49,015 bases of DNA from contig CAJXEB010000013.1 in NCBI GenBank assembly GCA_913052585.1, forward strand, positions 1 to 49,015, written 5' to 3'. Positions 7,381-15,058 of this stretch are shown piece by piece. Origin of the DNA: an uncultured Flavobacteriaceae bacterium. GTDB lineage: Bacteria > Bacteroidota > Bacteroidia > Flavobacteriales > Flavobacteriaceae. The number at the start of each line of letters is the position of its first letter. Positions within the stretch are counted from its first letter, which is position 1. The notes beneath the pieces are model-generated. The model worked only from the letters and a program-made list of their open reading frames with translations. It ran no database searches and had not been told where the DNA came from. The translations under genes and the position numbers were made by a program.

Positions 7381-9790
7381 TATATTGATTGTAATATGTT
7401 TATTGTTGTCCATGAATTTAATGGCACAAAATAAAGTCTCAGGGATCGTAAATCTTGCTGGAACAAACTTACCTATTAATAATATTGAAATATTTAGTAA
7501 AACATCTGGTATATTAACGACCACAAATCCTGAAGGCTACTTTGAATTTACAACTTATAAGAAAAAAATGACACTTGTTTTTTTTTCCTATACCTATAAG
7601 GTTGCAGAACAAACGATAACTATCTCTAAAGATACCATCATTAACCAAACACTAGAAGTACTCGCGGAAGAACTTTCCGAGGTTGAAATAAAGATACGTA
7701 AAGCAAAAACTTTTGAATTAAAACGACTAAACGATGTTGAAGGAACGGCTATTTATGCTGGAAAAAAAACCGAAGTGGTTTTGGTGGATCAGTCCATGGC
7801 TAATTTAGCCTCTAATAATGCAAGACAAATTTATAGCCAAGTTGCTGGTTTAAATATTTTCCAAAACGATGATGCCGGATTGCAGTTAAATATTGGTGGA
7901 CGAGGCCTAGATCCCAATAGAACAGCAAATTTTAATACTCGCCAAAACGGATACGATATTAGCGCAGACGTATTAGGTTATCCAGAAAGCTATTACTCAC
8001 CTGCTGCAGAATCCTTAAAAGAAATACAAATAATTAGGGGTGCCGCATCTTTACAATACGGGACACAGTTCGGTGGTCTAGTTAATTTTATAATAAAATC
8101 GCCAAATCCAAATAAACCTTTTGAGTTTATTACGAGAAATACCGTTGGTAGTAACCGTCTATATACCAATTTTACAAGTATTAGCGGGACACAAAAAAAA
8201 TGGAGCTATTATTCATATTTTAATTATAAAAAAGGAGATGGATTTAGATCCAACTCTGAGTTTGAATCAAAAAATGTTTACGCTCATATTGGCTATCAAA
8301 TTAAAAAAGACACTAAAATTACCGGAGAAATTACCTATTTGAATTATTTAGCACAACAAGCTGGAGGATTAAGTGATCAAATGTTTAATGCTAATCCTTT
8401 TCAGAGTAATCGAGAGAGAAATTGGTTTCAAGTAGATTGGTTGTTATATAATATAAAGTTTACACATAAATTTTCAGAGAACACCAACTTTACATTTAAT
8501 GCTTTTGGTTTAAATGCTTCAAGATATGCACTTGGCTTTAGGACTAATAGAGTTGACCAAATAGACCCTCTACAAGAAAGAGATCTTATAAAAGGTGATT
8601 TTAATAATTTTGGTTTTGAAGCAAGAATTCTAAATAAGTATGAACTTTTCAATAAAAAAGCTACATTTTTATTAGGTTCTAAATACTACAAGGCAGATAA
8701 TACTGCACAGCAAGGGCCGGGACCTGACGGTACAGATTCAAATTTTGATTTCCAGTTGGAAGCGTATCCTAACTACGGAAATCAATCTAATTATACCTAT
8801 CCAAATATAAACATCGCTGTATTTGGAGAAAATATTTTATATGTAAATGATAAACTATCCATTACTCCTGGATTTCGTTTTGAATATATAAAAACAGAAA
8901 GTAAAGGTTTTTATAAAAACATAAATACGGATGCAGCTGGAAACGTTATTTTAAACGAAACTATAGATAATAGTGAAGTAAGGGAGCGTTCGTTTGTACT
9001 TCTTGGTTTAGGAATAGGTTATAAGCCAGCTGCGGCTTTAGAAATTTACGGCAATATCTCTCAAAATTATCGATCAGTTACCTTTTCAGATATAAGTATT
9101 ATCAATCCTGCTTTTTCAATAAGCCCAACCATTACCGATGAAAAAGGCTTTACTACAGACCTTGGTTTAAGAGGAAATTATAAAAATATAATTTCCTATG
9201 ATGTTGGTGTTTTTGGATTATTTTATAAAAACAGAATTGGTTTTGTACAGCAAGCATTTCCTGATGGGAGTGTGAAAACTGTTCGGGGTAATGTTGGCGA
9301 CGCTGTTATGTATGGTTTGGAATCATTGATTGATTTTAATTTGAATAAATTATTTATTAAAGACAATGATTATAGTTTTAACTATTTTATAAATACATCT
9401 ATAATAGATTCTAAATACACGGAATCTGAAGAAAATGGTGTAGAAGGAAAAAAAGTTGAATTCGTTCCTAATTTAAATTTTAAAACAGGACTAAAGTTTG
9501 GCTATAAAAACTTTTTATCAAATTTTCAATATACTTATTTGTCACAACAGTTTACAGATGCTACCAATGCTTTAGAAGGCAACCTAAGTGGTGTGATTGG
9601 TGAAATCCCTGCTTATGATGTTTTGGATATTTCATTCTCCTATACCTATAAAAAATTTAAATTAGAAGCAGGTATTAATAATGTGTTAGATAATTATTAT
9701 TTCACAAGACGTGCTACTGGTTATCCTGGGCCTGGAATTATTCCTTCAGCTAATAGAAATTTATATATGACACTTCAATTTAAGCTTTAA
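7361..9790 (+). CDS. TonB-dependent receptor, FecA-like
   Basis: 809 residues. Signal peptide (ICLLLSMNLMAQ), then a carboxypeptidase-regulatory-like beta domain (KVSGIVNLAGTNLPINNIEIF..., ~23-100), a plug domain (ARQIYSQVAGLNIFQNDD, LNIGGRGLDPNRTANFNTRQ, IQIIRGAASLQYGTQFGGLVNF) and a 22-stranded-type barrel ending in the aromatic-rich NRNLYMTLQFKL. The plug wording is characteristic of ferric-dicitrate FecA-type receptors in Bacteroidota. It imports an iron chelate or similar ligand across the outer membrane with TonB-ExbBD energy. Last gene of the operon; ends 55 bp before the convergent peptidase gene, with no clear terminator between. Confidence 0.93.
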   Translation: MKLKDYNILIVICLLLSMNLMAQNKVSGIVNLAGTNLPINNIEIFSKTSGILTTTNPEGYFEFTTYKKKMTLVFFSYTYKVAEQTITISKDTIINQTLEVLAEELSEVEIKIRKAKTFELKRLNDVEGTAIYAGKKTEVVLVDQSMANLASNNARQIYSQVAGLNIFQNDDAGLQLNIGGRGLDPNRTANFNTRQNGYDISADVLGYPESYYSPAAESLKEIQIIRGAASLQYGTQFGGLVNFIIKSPNPNKPFEFITRNTVGSNRLYTNFTSISGTQKKWSYYSYFNYKKGDGFRSNSEFESKNVYAHIGYQIKKDTKITGEITYLNYLAQQAGGLSDQMFNANPFQSNRERNWFQVDWLLYNIKFTHKFSENTNFTFNAFGLNASRYALGFRTNRVDQIDPLQERDLIKGDFNNFGFEARILNKYELFNKKATFLLGSKYYKADNTAQQGPGPDGTDSNFDFQLEAYPNYGNQSNYTYPNINIAVFGENILYVNDKLSITPGFRFEYIKTESKGFYKNINTDAAGNVILNETIDNSEVRERSFVLLGLGIGYKPAAALEIYGNISQNYRSVTFSDISIINPAFSISPTITDEKGFTTDLGLRGNYKNIISYDVGVFGLFYKNRIGFVQQAFPDGSVKTVRGNVGDAVMYGLESLIDFNLNKLFIKDNDYSFNYFINTSIIDSKYTESEENGVEGKKVEFVPNLNFKTGLKFGYKNFLSNFQYTYLSQQFTDATNALEGNLSGVIGEIPAYDVLDISFSYTYKKFKLEAGINNVLDNYYFTRRATGYPGPGIIPSANRNLYMTLQFKL

Positions 9791-9845
9791 AACGAGATAA
9801 TACAAAATTTCAACTTAAAATATTTATGCCACTCTGTTGGTTGTT

Positions 9846-11972
9846 TTATTGATTATTTAAAATCACGTAATCCAATACTTTTTTCATTAAATGCGCTCGG
9901 TCTAAACCTCTAACATTATGCGGGTGCATTGGATAACTTAAAAAATCTACTTGCACTTTATTTTTCACAAATTCTTGAAGTAAAGTCATCGTGTGTTGAG
10001 GTACCACAACAGGATCAATACTGCCAATAATTTCTAATAGTTTACCATCAAGATTTTTTACATAGTTATGAATTTTGGCTTTTTCGAACCCTTCCTCATT
10101 GTCTTGCCAACGATCCATATAACGTTCTCCGTACATGATTTCATAGTATTTCCAATCGGTTACCGGACCACCTGCAACAGCAGTTGTAAAAACGCCAGGA
10201 TGTCTTAACATCAGTGAATTTGTCATAAACCCTCCATAACTCCAACCGAAAACAGACAATCTATTTTCGTCTACATAGGCTAAGGATTTTAAATAATCAA
10301 CACCCGTTAGTTGATCTTCCATTTCAGCTTCACCTACTTGTCTGTGTATAATACTTTCGAAAGCAAAGCCTCTATTTGCAGAACCTCGATTGTCTAAGGT
10401 AAAAACTATATAATCTTGCTCAGCTGCCATCCATTGCATCCAAAGATTAGAACCTCCTAACCATGAGTTAGTCACCATTTGCGCATGAGGGCCACCGTAA
10501 ACATAAACTAAAACAGGATATTTTTTAGTTTGATCAAAGTTTGCTGGTTTTAAAATACGGCCGAATAAATCACTGCCGTCTTTAGATTTTAAAGTCACAA
10601 ATTCTGTAGTACCTAATTGAAAGCCTTCAATTGGATTTTTAGAAGTATAAATAGTAACTTCCTTTCCGTTTTTAAGTAATTTTCTTTTAATTACTCTAGG
10701 AATATCCATACTAGAATAACTATCCATTATATATTTTCCGTCAGAACTTAATTGTACAGAATGACTTCCTGCTTCTTCGGTTAAAATGGTGGTTTTTCCG
10801 TTTTTTAGATTTATTTTATAAGCATTTGTTTCTCTTCCATCGGTTCCAGTACCAGAAACAATTATATTTTTTCCACTAGTATCAAAGCCAATAATTTCTT
10901 TTATAACCCAATTAAATTGTGTGAGTTGTTTTTCGTTTTCATTGTTGATGTCATATGTATAAAGGTTCATAAATCCATCACGTTCACTTAGCCATAAAAA
11001 TTCGGTATTGCTATTTGGTAAGAAAACCGCAGTATGTTCTGGCTCTACCCATTTGTCATTTTTCTCTTCAAAAAGTGTTTTCACTTTCTTTCCTGAAGTA
11101 GCATCATACATCGTAAACCACATATGGTTTTGATCTCTGTTTACTTCCGCTAAAAAGACATATTTTTCATCTGGAGACCAAGAAAGATTGGTTAAATAAT
11201 GCTCATCTGAAGTATCTATATCTAAATATATAACGCTTTGAGTTTTCATGGAGAACACACCTGCTTTTGCAATTTCAGAGCCCATTCCATTCATTGGGTA
11301 TTTTATATTATTTAAAGTAGCAGGAGTTGTAGTAATATCTACTAGAGGATAATCTGTCACATTACTTTCGTCTTTTTGATAGAACGCTAAAAAATTCCCT
11401 TTTGGACTCCAAAAAGTACCTTTGGTAATTCCCATTTCAGAACGTGCTATTGCTTGTCCAGAAACGATATTTTTATCTTCGAAAGTAGTTACAGCAATCT
11501 TTGAATTACGTGAAGTTGCTACATACAAATTATTTTCAATCGTATAGGCTATCGCATTTGCTGAAGTGTTGAACTCATTGTTTTCTGCTTCTGAAGGATA
11601 TTTAATATCACCTGAAACCTTTTTGTTAATATAATTGTATTGAGCGATGGCATTATTATGATTAAAAAAGACCTCTTCTGAAGTGATTTTTAAAAACGAA
11701 TTAGGTATTCTTTTTAACTCTGGAAAAGCACTTTGTAGATCTTCTAATGTGAAAATAGCTGGACGTTTTTCAAGATTATAATTCACGTGTACCGAATTAT
11801 TTTCAATAACAATAAAATCATCGGTTCCATCCATCCATTGCATAGATTTTTGCTCAGGATATAGTCCCTTATAATATCCTAAAACAGCATCTTCAAGGTT
11901 TAAATGTTTTACCTCTTGTGCGCTTAAAATAGTTACAAATAAAAGGAATAGAATGCTAATGGATTTTTTCAT
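9846..11972 (-). CDS. Prolyl oligopeptidase family S9, dipeptidyl peptidase IV
   Basis: 708 residues with signal peptide (MKKSISILFLLFVTILSAQ). The N-terminal eight-bladed DPPIV propeller (~40-450) contains WSPKGNFLAFYQ and LSWSPDEKYVFLAEVNRD; the alpha/beta hydrolase domain follows. Catalytic residues: Ser578 in GWSYGGF, Asp653 in SIDPVV, His685 in MHPHNV. It removes X-Pro or X-Ala dipeptides from peptides in the periplasm, as part of protein and peptide scavenging. Monocistronic, convergent with the TonB receptor gene. A degenerate copy of its last ~250 bp lies at 3005-3260. Confidence 0.95.
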   Translation of the reverse strand: MKKSISILFLLFVTILSAQEVKHLNLEDAVLGYYKGLYPEQKSMQWMDGTDDFIVIENNSVHVNYNLEKRPAIFTLEDLQSAFPELKRIPNSFLKITSEEVFFNHNNAIAQYNYINKKVSGDIKYPSEAENNEFNTSANAIAYTIENNLYVATSRNSKIAVTTFEDKNIVSGQAIARSEMGITKGTFWSPKGNFLAFYQKDESNVTDYPLVDITTTPATLNNIKYPMNGMGSEIAKAGVFSMKTQSVIYLDIDTSDEHYLTNLSWSPDEKYVFLAEVNRDQNHMWFTMYDATSGKKVKTLFEEKNDKWVEPEHTAVFLPNSNTEFLWLSERDGFMNLYTYDINNENEKQLTQFNWVIKEIIGFDTSGKNIIVSGTGTDGRETNAYKINLKNGKTTILTEEAGSHSVQLSSDGKYIMDSYSSMDIPRVIKRKLLKNGKEVTIYTSKNPIEGFQLGTTEFVTLKSKDGSDLFGRILKPANFDQTKKYPVLVYVYGGPHAQMVTNSWLGGSNLWMQWMAAEQDYIVFTLDNRGSANRGFAFESIIHRQVGEAEMEDQLTGVDYLKSLAYVDENRLSVFGWSYGGFMTNSLMLRHPGVFTTAVAGGPVTDWKYYEIMYGERYMDRWQDNEEGFEKAKIHNYVKNLDGKLLEIIGSIDPVVVPQHTMTLLQEFVKNKVQVDFLSYPMHPHNVRGLDRAHLMKKVLDYVILNNQ

Positions 11973-11992
11973 GATAATAAATATTTATAGTT

Positions 11993-12000
11993 CAAATTTA
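11993..12000 (-). promoter_or_regulatory. -7 box of the peptidase gene
   Basis: On the - strand TAAATTTG matches TAnnTTTG, 21-28 nt upstream of the ATG at 11972. The 185-bp gap (11973-12157) shows nothing else recognisable. Confidence 0.5.
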
Positions 12001-12157
12001 AGATAAATAATACTAAATCATTCTATGTTTTATTATTGAAGAAATGAAACTTACAGATAGAATACTTTCTCTCAAAAATTTCAACGTGCTAGATCATAAA
12101 TAATTAAGCCATTATGTTATAAGTCCAAAAGAAAATCAAGTTTATGGGTTCAGATGA

Positions 12158-13165
12158 CTAACCTCCAATAGTAATCATGCTTCTGTTTTTAGAATGTAAA
12201 TCGGGTTCTTTAAGTTTTTCCAGCGTGTCCATTCCGCCCCGAATTTTAAATTTACCAAGCACTGCTTTTTGAACAATGGGCTCAATAGATTTTCCTTCCC
12301 TAAAGGAAGTTAGTAAATCTGATTCTGTTGCTGAAAACAAGCAGTTTTTCAATTTTCCATCTGCTGTTAAACGCAGTCGATTGCAAGAGTCACAAAATGG
12401 ATTGGTAACAGAACTAATGATGGCAAAACTACCTTTATAACCTTTTATTCTATAGTTTTTGGAAGTGTCATTTTCGGCATCTTGAATTCGTTCTACATGT
12501 TCAATTGGAAAATGATTATTAACTCGTTCTAAAACTTCAGCATACGAAACCATCTTTTTTAGATCCCATTTATTGCCATCAAAAGGCATAAACTCAATAA
12601 ACCGAAATGAAATAGGAAGGTCTTTGGTTAAATTGATAAAGTCTATAATCTCATCATCATTAAAACCTTTAATTAAAACTGCATTTATCTTTACCTTAAA
12701 TCCGTTTTCAATAAGTAAGAGGATGTTTTTGTAAACTTTATCAAACTGATTTCGACGAGTGATTTCTTTAAATTTACTTTCAGATAAGGTATCTAAACTA
12801 ACATTTATATTATTAATATTATTTTCTTTTAATACATCAATATGCCTATCTAAGGTGATCCCATTTGTGGTAATTGCGAGTTCAACTGGAAGAGAAGCTA
12901 ACTTGCCAAGAATTACATGAATGTCTTTTCTAATCAGTGGTTCGCCACCTGTTAATCTAATTTTTGTAACACCGTTTTCTACAAATGTTTTTGCAATAGC
13001 ATAAATCTCATCATAATCCATGATATGAGATTTGGGAGAAAGAGGGACTCCTTCCGCCGGCATACAATAGGTACATCTTAAATTACACCGCTCGGTTAAT
13101 GAAATGCGTAAGTAGGAATGCTTCCTCTTAAAAGTATCGGTTAATATGTTTTTTTGCTCTTTCAT
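12158..13165 (-). CDS. moaA: GTP 3',8-cyclase MoaA
   Basis: 335 residues, radical SAM enzyme for the first step of Moco synthesis (GTP to 3',8-cyclo-GTP, which MoaC converts to cPMP). N-terminal 4Fe-4S motif CNLRCTYC (Cys27, Cys31, Cys34), TGGEPL SAM-binding motif near 74, C-terminal second cluster in NPFCDSCNRLRLTADGKLKNCLF, and the conserved C-terminal Gly-Gly (MITIGG) needed for activity. Last gene of the Moco operon. Its ATG overlaps (ATGA) the stop codon of a 26-codon micro-ORF, which argues for translational coupling. Confidence 0.97.
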   Translation of the reverse strand: MKEQKNILTDTFKRKHSYLRISLTERCNLRCTYCMPAEGVPLSPKSHIMDYDEIYAIAKTFVENGVTKIRLTGGEPLIRKDIHVILGKLASLPVELAITTNGITLDRHIDVLKENNINNINVSLDTLSESKFKEITRRNQFDKVYKNILLLIENGFKVKINAVLIKGFNDDEIIDFINLTKDLPISFRFIEFMPFDGNKWDLKKMVSYAEVLERVNNHFPIEHVERIQDAENDTSKNYRIKGYKGSFAIISSVTNPFCDSCNRLRLTADGKLKNCLFSATESDLLTSFREGKSIEPIVQKAVLGKFKIRGGMDTLEKLKEPDLHSKNRSMITIGG

Positions 13166-13242
13166 GTGTCTTTAATATTTAAAAATTTGGTCACATGCGG
13201 TTCGCTATTAACCATTCCTTTAGGGATAAAAATTTTTAACAT
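13162..13242 (-). CDS. 26-codon micro-ORF upstream of moaA (copy A)
   Basis: ATG at 13242, stop TGA overlapping the moaA ATG by ATGA. The peptide begins MLKIFIPKGMVNSEPHVT and continues for eight residues (KFLNIKDT). A near-identical peptide (MLKFFIPKGITNSEQHVT) is encoded at 19996-20064 upstream of the ECF-sigma associated genes. Over 18 aligned codons 14 residues agree; five of the nine base differences are at third positions, and four codons differ synonymously, which favours a translated peptide over a chance repeat. An upstream five-codon ORF (MKRAC, 13253-13236) starts in a TAATG overlap with the moaCB stop and overlaps this ORF. The function is unknown: it could be a small protein or a translated leader controlling moaA. 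Confidence 0.6.
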   Translation of the reverse strand: MLKIFIPKGMVNSEPHVTKFLNIKDT

Positions 13243-13253
13243 GCTCGTTTCAT
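13236..13253 (-). other. Five-codon ORF MKRAC overlapping moaCB stop and micro-ORF start
   Basis: ATGAAACGAGCATGTTAA: the ATG shares its A with the moaCB stop (TAATG) and the TAA lies inside the start of the 26-codon ORF. The identical 18 bases recur at 19985-20002, also 11 nt ahead of the MLK micro-ORF. Whether it is translated cannot be told from sequence; its exact conservation suggests a leader peptide or an RNA element. Confidence 0.4.
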
Positions 13254-14164
13254 TAATCGTGACGTGCTCCTTTTAAAATTCTGAAAATATGTAATACAGC
13301 AGGAAAAATAGCATCCATTGATTCTTTTGCGCCATTAGTAGATCCCGGAAGTGCTATAACTAAGGTGTTTCCTATGGTTCCTGCAACACTTCTAGATAAC
13401 ATCGAGTATGGAGTTCGATCTTGACCATACGTACGAATCGCTTCTTCAATTCCTGGGATTCTACGTTCAAGTAATGGCAATAATGCCTCCGGAGTTACAT
13501 CTCTTTTAGAAAGTCCTGTTCCGCCGGTATATATAATTAAATCAAGATCTTGTTTTTGATACTGAATTACTTTTTCCTGAATCACTTTATTTTCATCTGG
13601 GATGATGATATATTCCGCTATTGACACATCACATTCTTCTAATTTTTTGATAATTGCTTTTCCTGCTTTGTCTTCTTTTTGTCCTGCTGAAATCGTATCG
13701 GAACAAACAATTACCGCAGCATTTAAATCTTTTCTAAAACGATCTTTAAAGTCCGATTTGCCTCCTTTTTTTTCTAATAATTTAATTTGATTAATTTCAA
13801 TCCCTTTATCTATTGGCTTCAACATATCGTACATGTTTAACGCCACAACACTGGCTCCATGCATTGCCTCTACTTCAACACCAGTTTTATAAATGGTTTT
13901 AACTGTAAATAAAACGGTAATCTCTAAACCGTTGATTTTATATTCAATTCCTGCAAATTCAATAGGCATAGGATGACAGTCAGGAAGGAGTTCAGGAGTT
14001 TTTTTAACTCCTAATAATCCAGCGGCTTTACTCATAGCAAATACATTTCCTTTAGGAACTGTATCGTTTTTTATAGCCTCGATTGTTTCGGATTTGCTCA
14101 CTTTTACAATTGCTTGTGCGATAGCAATTCTTAAGGTGCTACTTTTATGTGTGATATCTACCAT
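13253..14164 (-). CDS. moaCB: Bifunctional MoaC-MoaB fusion
   Basis: 303 residues. Residues ~1-155 are MoaC, cyclic pyranopterin monophosphate synthase ([56 protein letters not shown] with the catalytic region). Residues ~157-303 are MoaB/MogA-like molybdopterin adenylyltransferase ([47 protein letters not shown]). It therefore makes cPMP and adenylates molybdopterin before MoeA inserts molybdenum. This fusion is common in Bacteroidota. The stop codon overlaps a conserved five-codon ORF (TAATG). An element carrying a four-helix-bundle gene separates it from moaE. Confidence 0.95.
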   Translation of the reverse strand: MVDITHKSSTLRIAIAQAIVKVSKSETIEAIKNDTVPKGNVFAMSKAAGLLGVKKTPELLPDCHPMPIEFAGIEYKINGLEITVLFTVKTIYKTGVEVEAMHGASVVALNMYDMLKPIDKGIEINQIKLLEKKGGKSDFKDRFRKDLNAAVIVCSDTISAGQKEDKAGKAIIKKLEECDVSIAEYIIIPDENKVIQEKVIQYQKQDLDLIIYTGGTGLSKRDVTPEALLPLLERRIPGIEEAIRTYGQDRTPYSMLSRSVAGTIGNTLVIALPGSTNGAKESMDAIFPAVLHIFRILKGARHD

Positions 14165-14182
14165 GTAAAAAAATGTTTAATC

Positions 14183-14613
14183 GTTTAATTGTTTAATCGT
14201 TGAACTGTTTAGCTGTTTAATTGTGATTTTCGAAGTACATTAAGTTTGTTGGCTATTTTCTCAATGGATTCTCTTAATATTTTATAGTTTTCATCATTAA
14301 TAAAACTCAATTCCTTTGAAATAATAACCTGATTTAGGACCTCCATTAATGAACTATAAGAAATAGTAGTGAAATGCGCTTTATCTTTATTTGTATTTCT
14401 TGAAGTCCCTTCTGCTAAATTTGATGCAACAGAAACAGAAGCTCTTCTTAATTGATTCGTTAATCCGAATTTTTCTTCCTCTGGAAAACTTCTAGTAATT
14501 AAATAAATTACTTTTATTAATTCCTTAGAATCTACCCAGACTGTTAGTTTTTCAAATGAAAATTTATAGGGCATATTTAAATTTTAACCGGTTCAACAAA
14601 TAAACAATTCAAC
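14183..14613. mobile_element. 431-bp element with terminal inverted repeats carrying a four-helix-bundle gene
   Basis: The left end 14183-14211 and the reverse complement of the right end 14585-14613 agree at 24 of 29 positions (both contain GTTGAAC and TGTTTA blocks). The left end also extends outward as further GTTTAATCG-type units from 14174. The ends enclose exactly one gene, the S23/IVP-like four-helix-bundle protein, whose stop codon lies in the left repeat. The element sits between moaE and moaCB and ends one base from the moaE stop codon. No transposase is present, so mobility, if any, would depend on another enzyme. This is reminiscent of 23S rRNA intervening sequences, where the same protein family is flanked by complementary ends. 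Confidence 0.6.
14209..14574 (-). CDS. Four-helix-bundle protein (S23/IVP family)
   Basis: 121 residues, PF05635-type: FEKLTVWVDSKELIKVIY, a helix, then FPEEEKFGLTNQLRRASVSVASNLAEGTSR, the family signature, and KAHFTTISYSSLMEVLNQV. Relatives are found in intervening sequences of 23S rRNA genes and, more distantly, as the Avd accessory protein of diversity-generating retroelements; the basic pentameric fold suggests nucleic-acid binding. Function in the cell is unknown. It interrupts the otherwise functionally uniform Moco operon and is enclosed by inverted repeats, so it is probably a cargo gene of a small mobile element rather than a Moco gene. Confidence 0.88.
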   Translation of the reverse strand: MPYKFSFEKLTVWVDSKELIKVIYLITRSFPEEEKFGLTNQLRRASVSVASNLAEGTSRNTNKDKAHFTTISYSSLMEVLNQVIISKELSFINDENYKILRESIEKIANKLNVLRKSQLNS

Positions 14614-14614
14614 A

Positions 14615-15058
14615 TTATTTATTCACTTTCCATTGATGAGTTTCGTCTTCAAAGATTTCTTTTCCAAAAACAGGAATTTTTGCTTTAATTTCTTCAACTA
14701 TAAATTCTATTGCTGGAAATACTTCTTTACGTCTTTTTGACGACACAAAAACAAACAAACAAATCTCTCCAGAATTTACCTTTCCTAGACTATGATAAAT
14801 ATGCATACAGCTTAAGTCGAATTTTGAAAAAGCAGCTTCTCTTATTTCATGAAATTTCAGGTTTGCCATTTCTTCGTGGGCAGTATATTCAATTGCAGAA
14901 ACCACTTTATGATTAATTTCGTCTGCTCTTACCTGACCTAAAAAAATGTTGTGGGCACCAATACCAGTTTTTACTTGATGTTTGGCGATAGAATTTGCTA
15001 TAAAATCTGTTGATATAGCACCTTCTTTAAATACATTTTTTGGTTTCTTATCTGTCAT
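14615..15058 (-). CDS. moaE: Molybdopterin synthase catalytic subunit MoaE
   Basis: 147 residues from ATG at 15058. A longer reading frame reaches 15100, but it starts inside moeB, and MTDKKPKNVFKEG gives the usual family length. MoaE with thiocarboxylated MoaD puts two sulfurs into cPMP to form molybdopterin. Family features: IGAHNIFLGQVRADE, AIEYTAHEEMANLKFHEI, SLGKVNSGEICLFVFVSSKRR and KIPVFGKEIFEDETHQW with the catalytic Lys. It overlaps the moeB 3' end by 11 nt, showing tight coupling. Confidence 0.95.
   Translation of the reverse strand: MTDKKPKNVFKEGAISTDFIANSIAKHQVKTGIGAHNIFLGQVRADEINHKVVSAIEYTAHEEMANLKFHEIREAAFSKFDLSCMHIYHSLGKVNSGEICLFVFVSSKRRKEVFPAIEFIVEEIKAKIPVFGKEIFEDETHQWKVNK

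Noticed and set aside
8121-8342. 73-codon frame on the same strand within the TonB receptor gene
   Set aside because: Out-of-frame shadow of a continuous receptor barrel.
13186-13255. Moco riboswitch upstream of moaA
   Set aside because: The conserved stretch does not show the known Moco-RNA architecture that I could recognise, and its variation follows codons of a small peptide better than base pairing.
13602-13790. Open frame antisense to moaCB (and similar frames opposite moeB, tex, metG, DUF1501, DUF1800)
   Set aside because: Each lies inside a clearly identified gene and encodes nothing recognisable.
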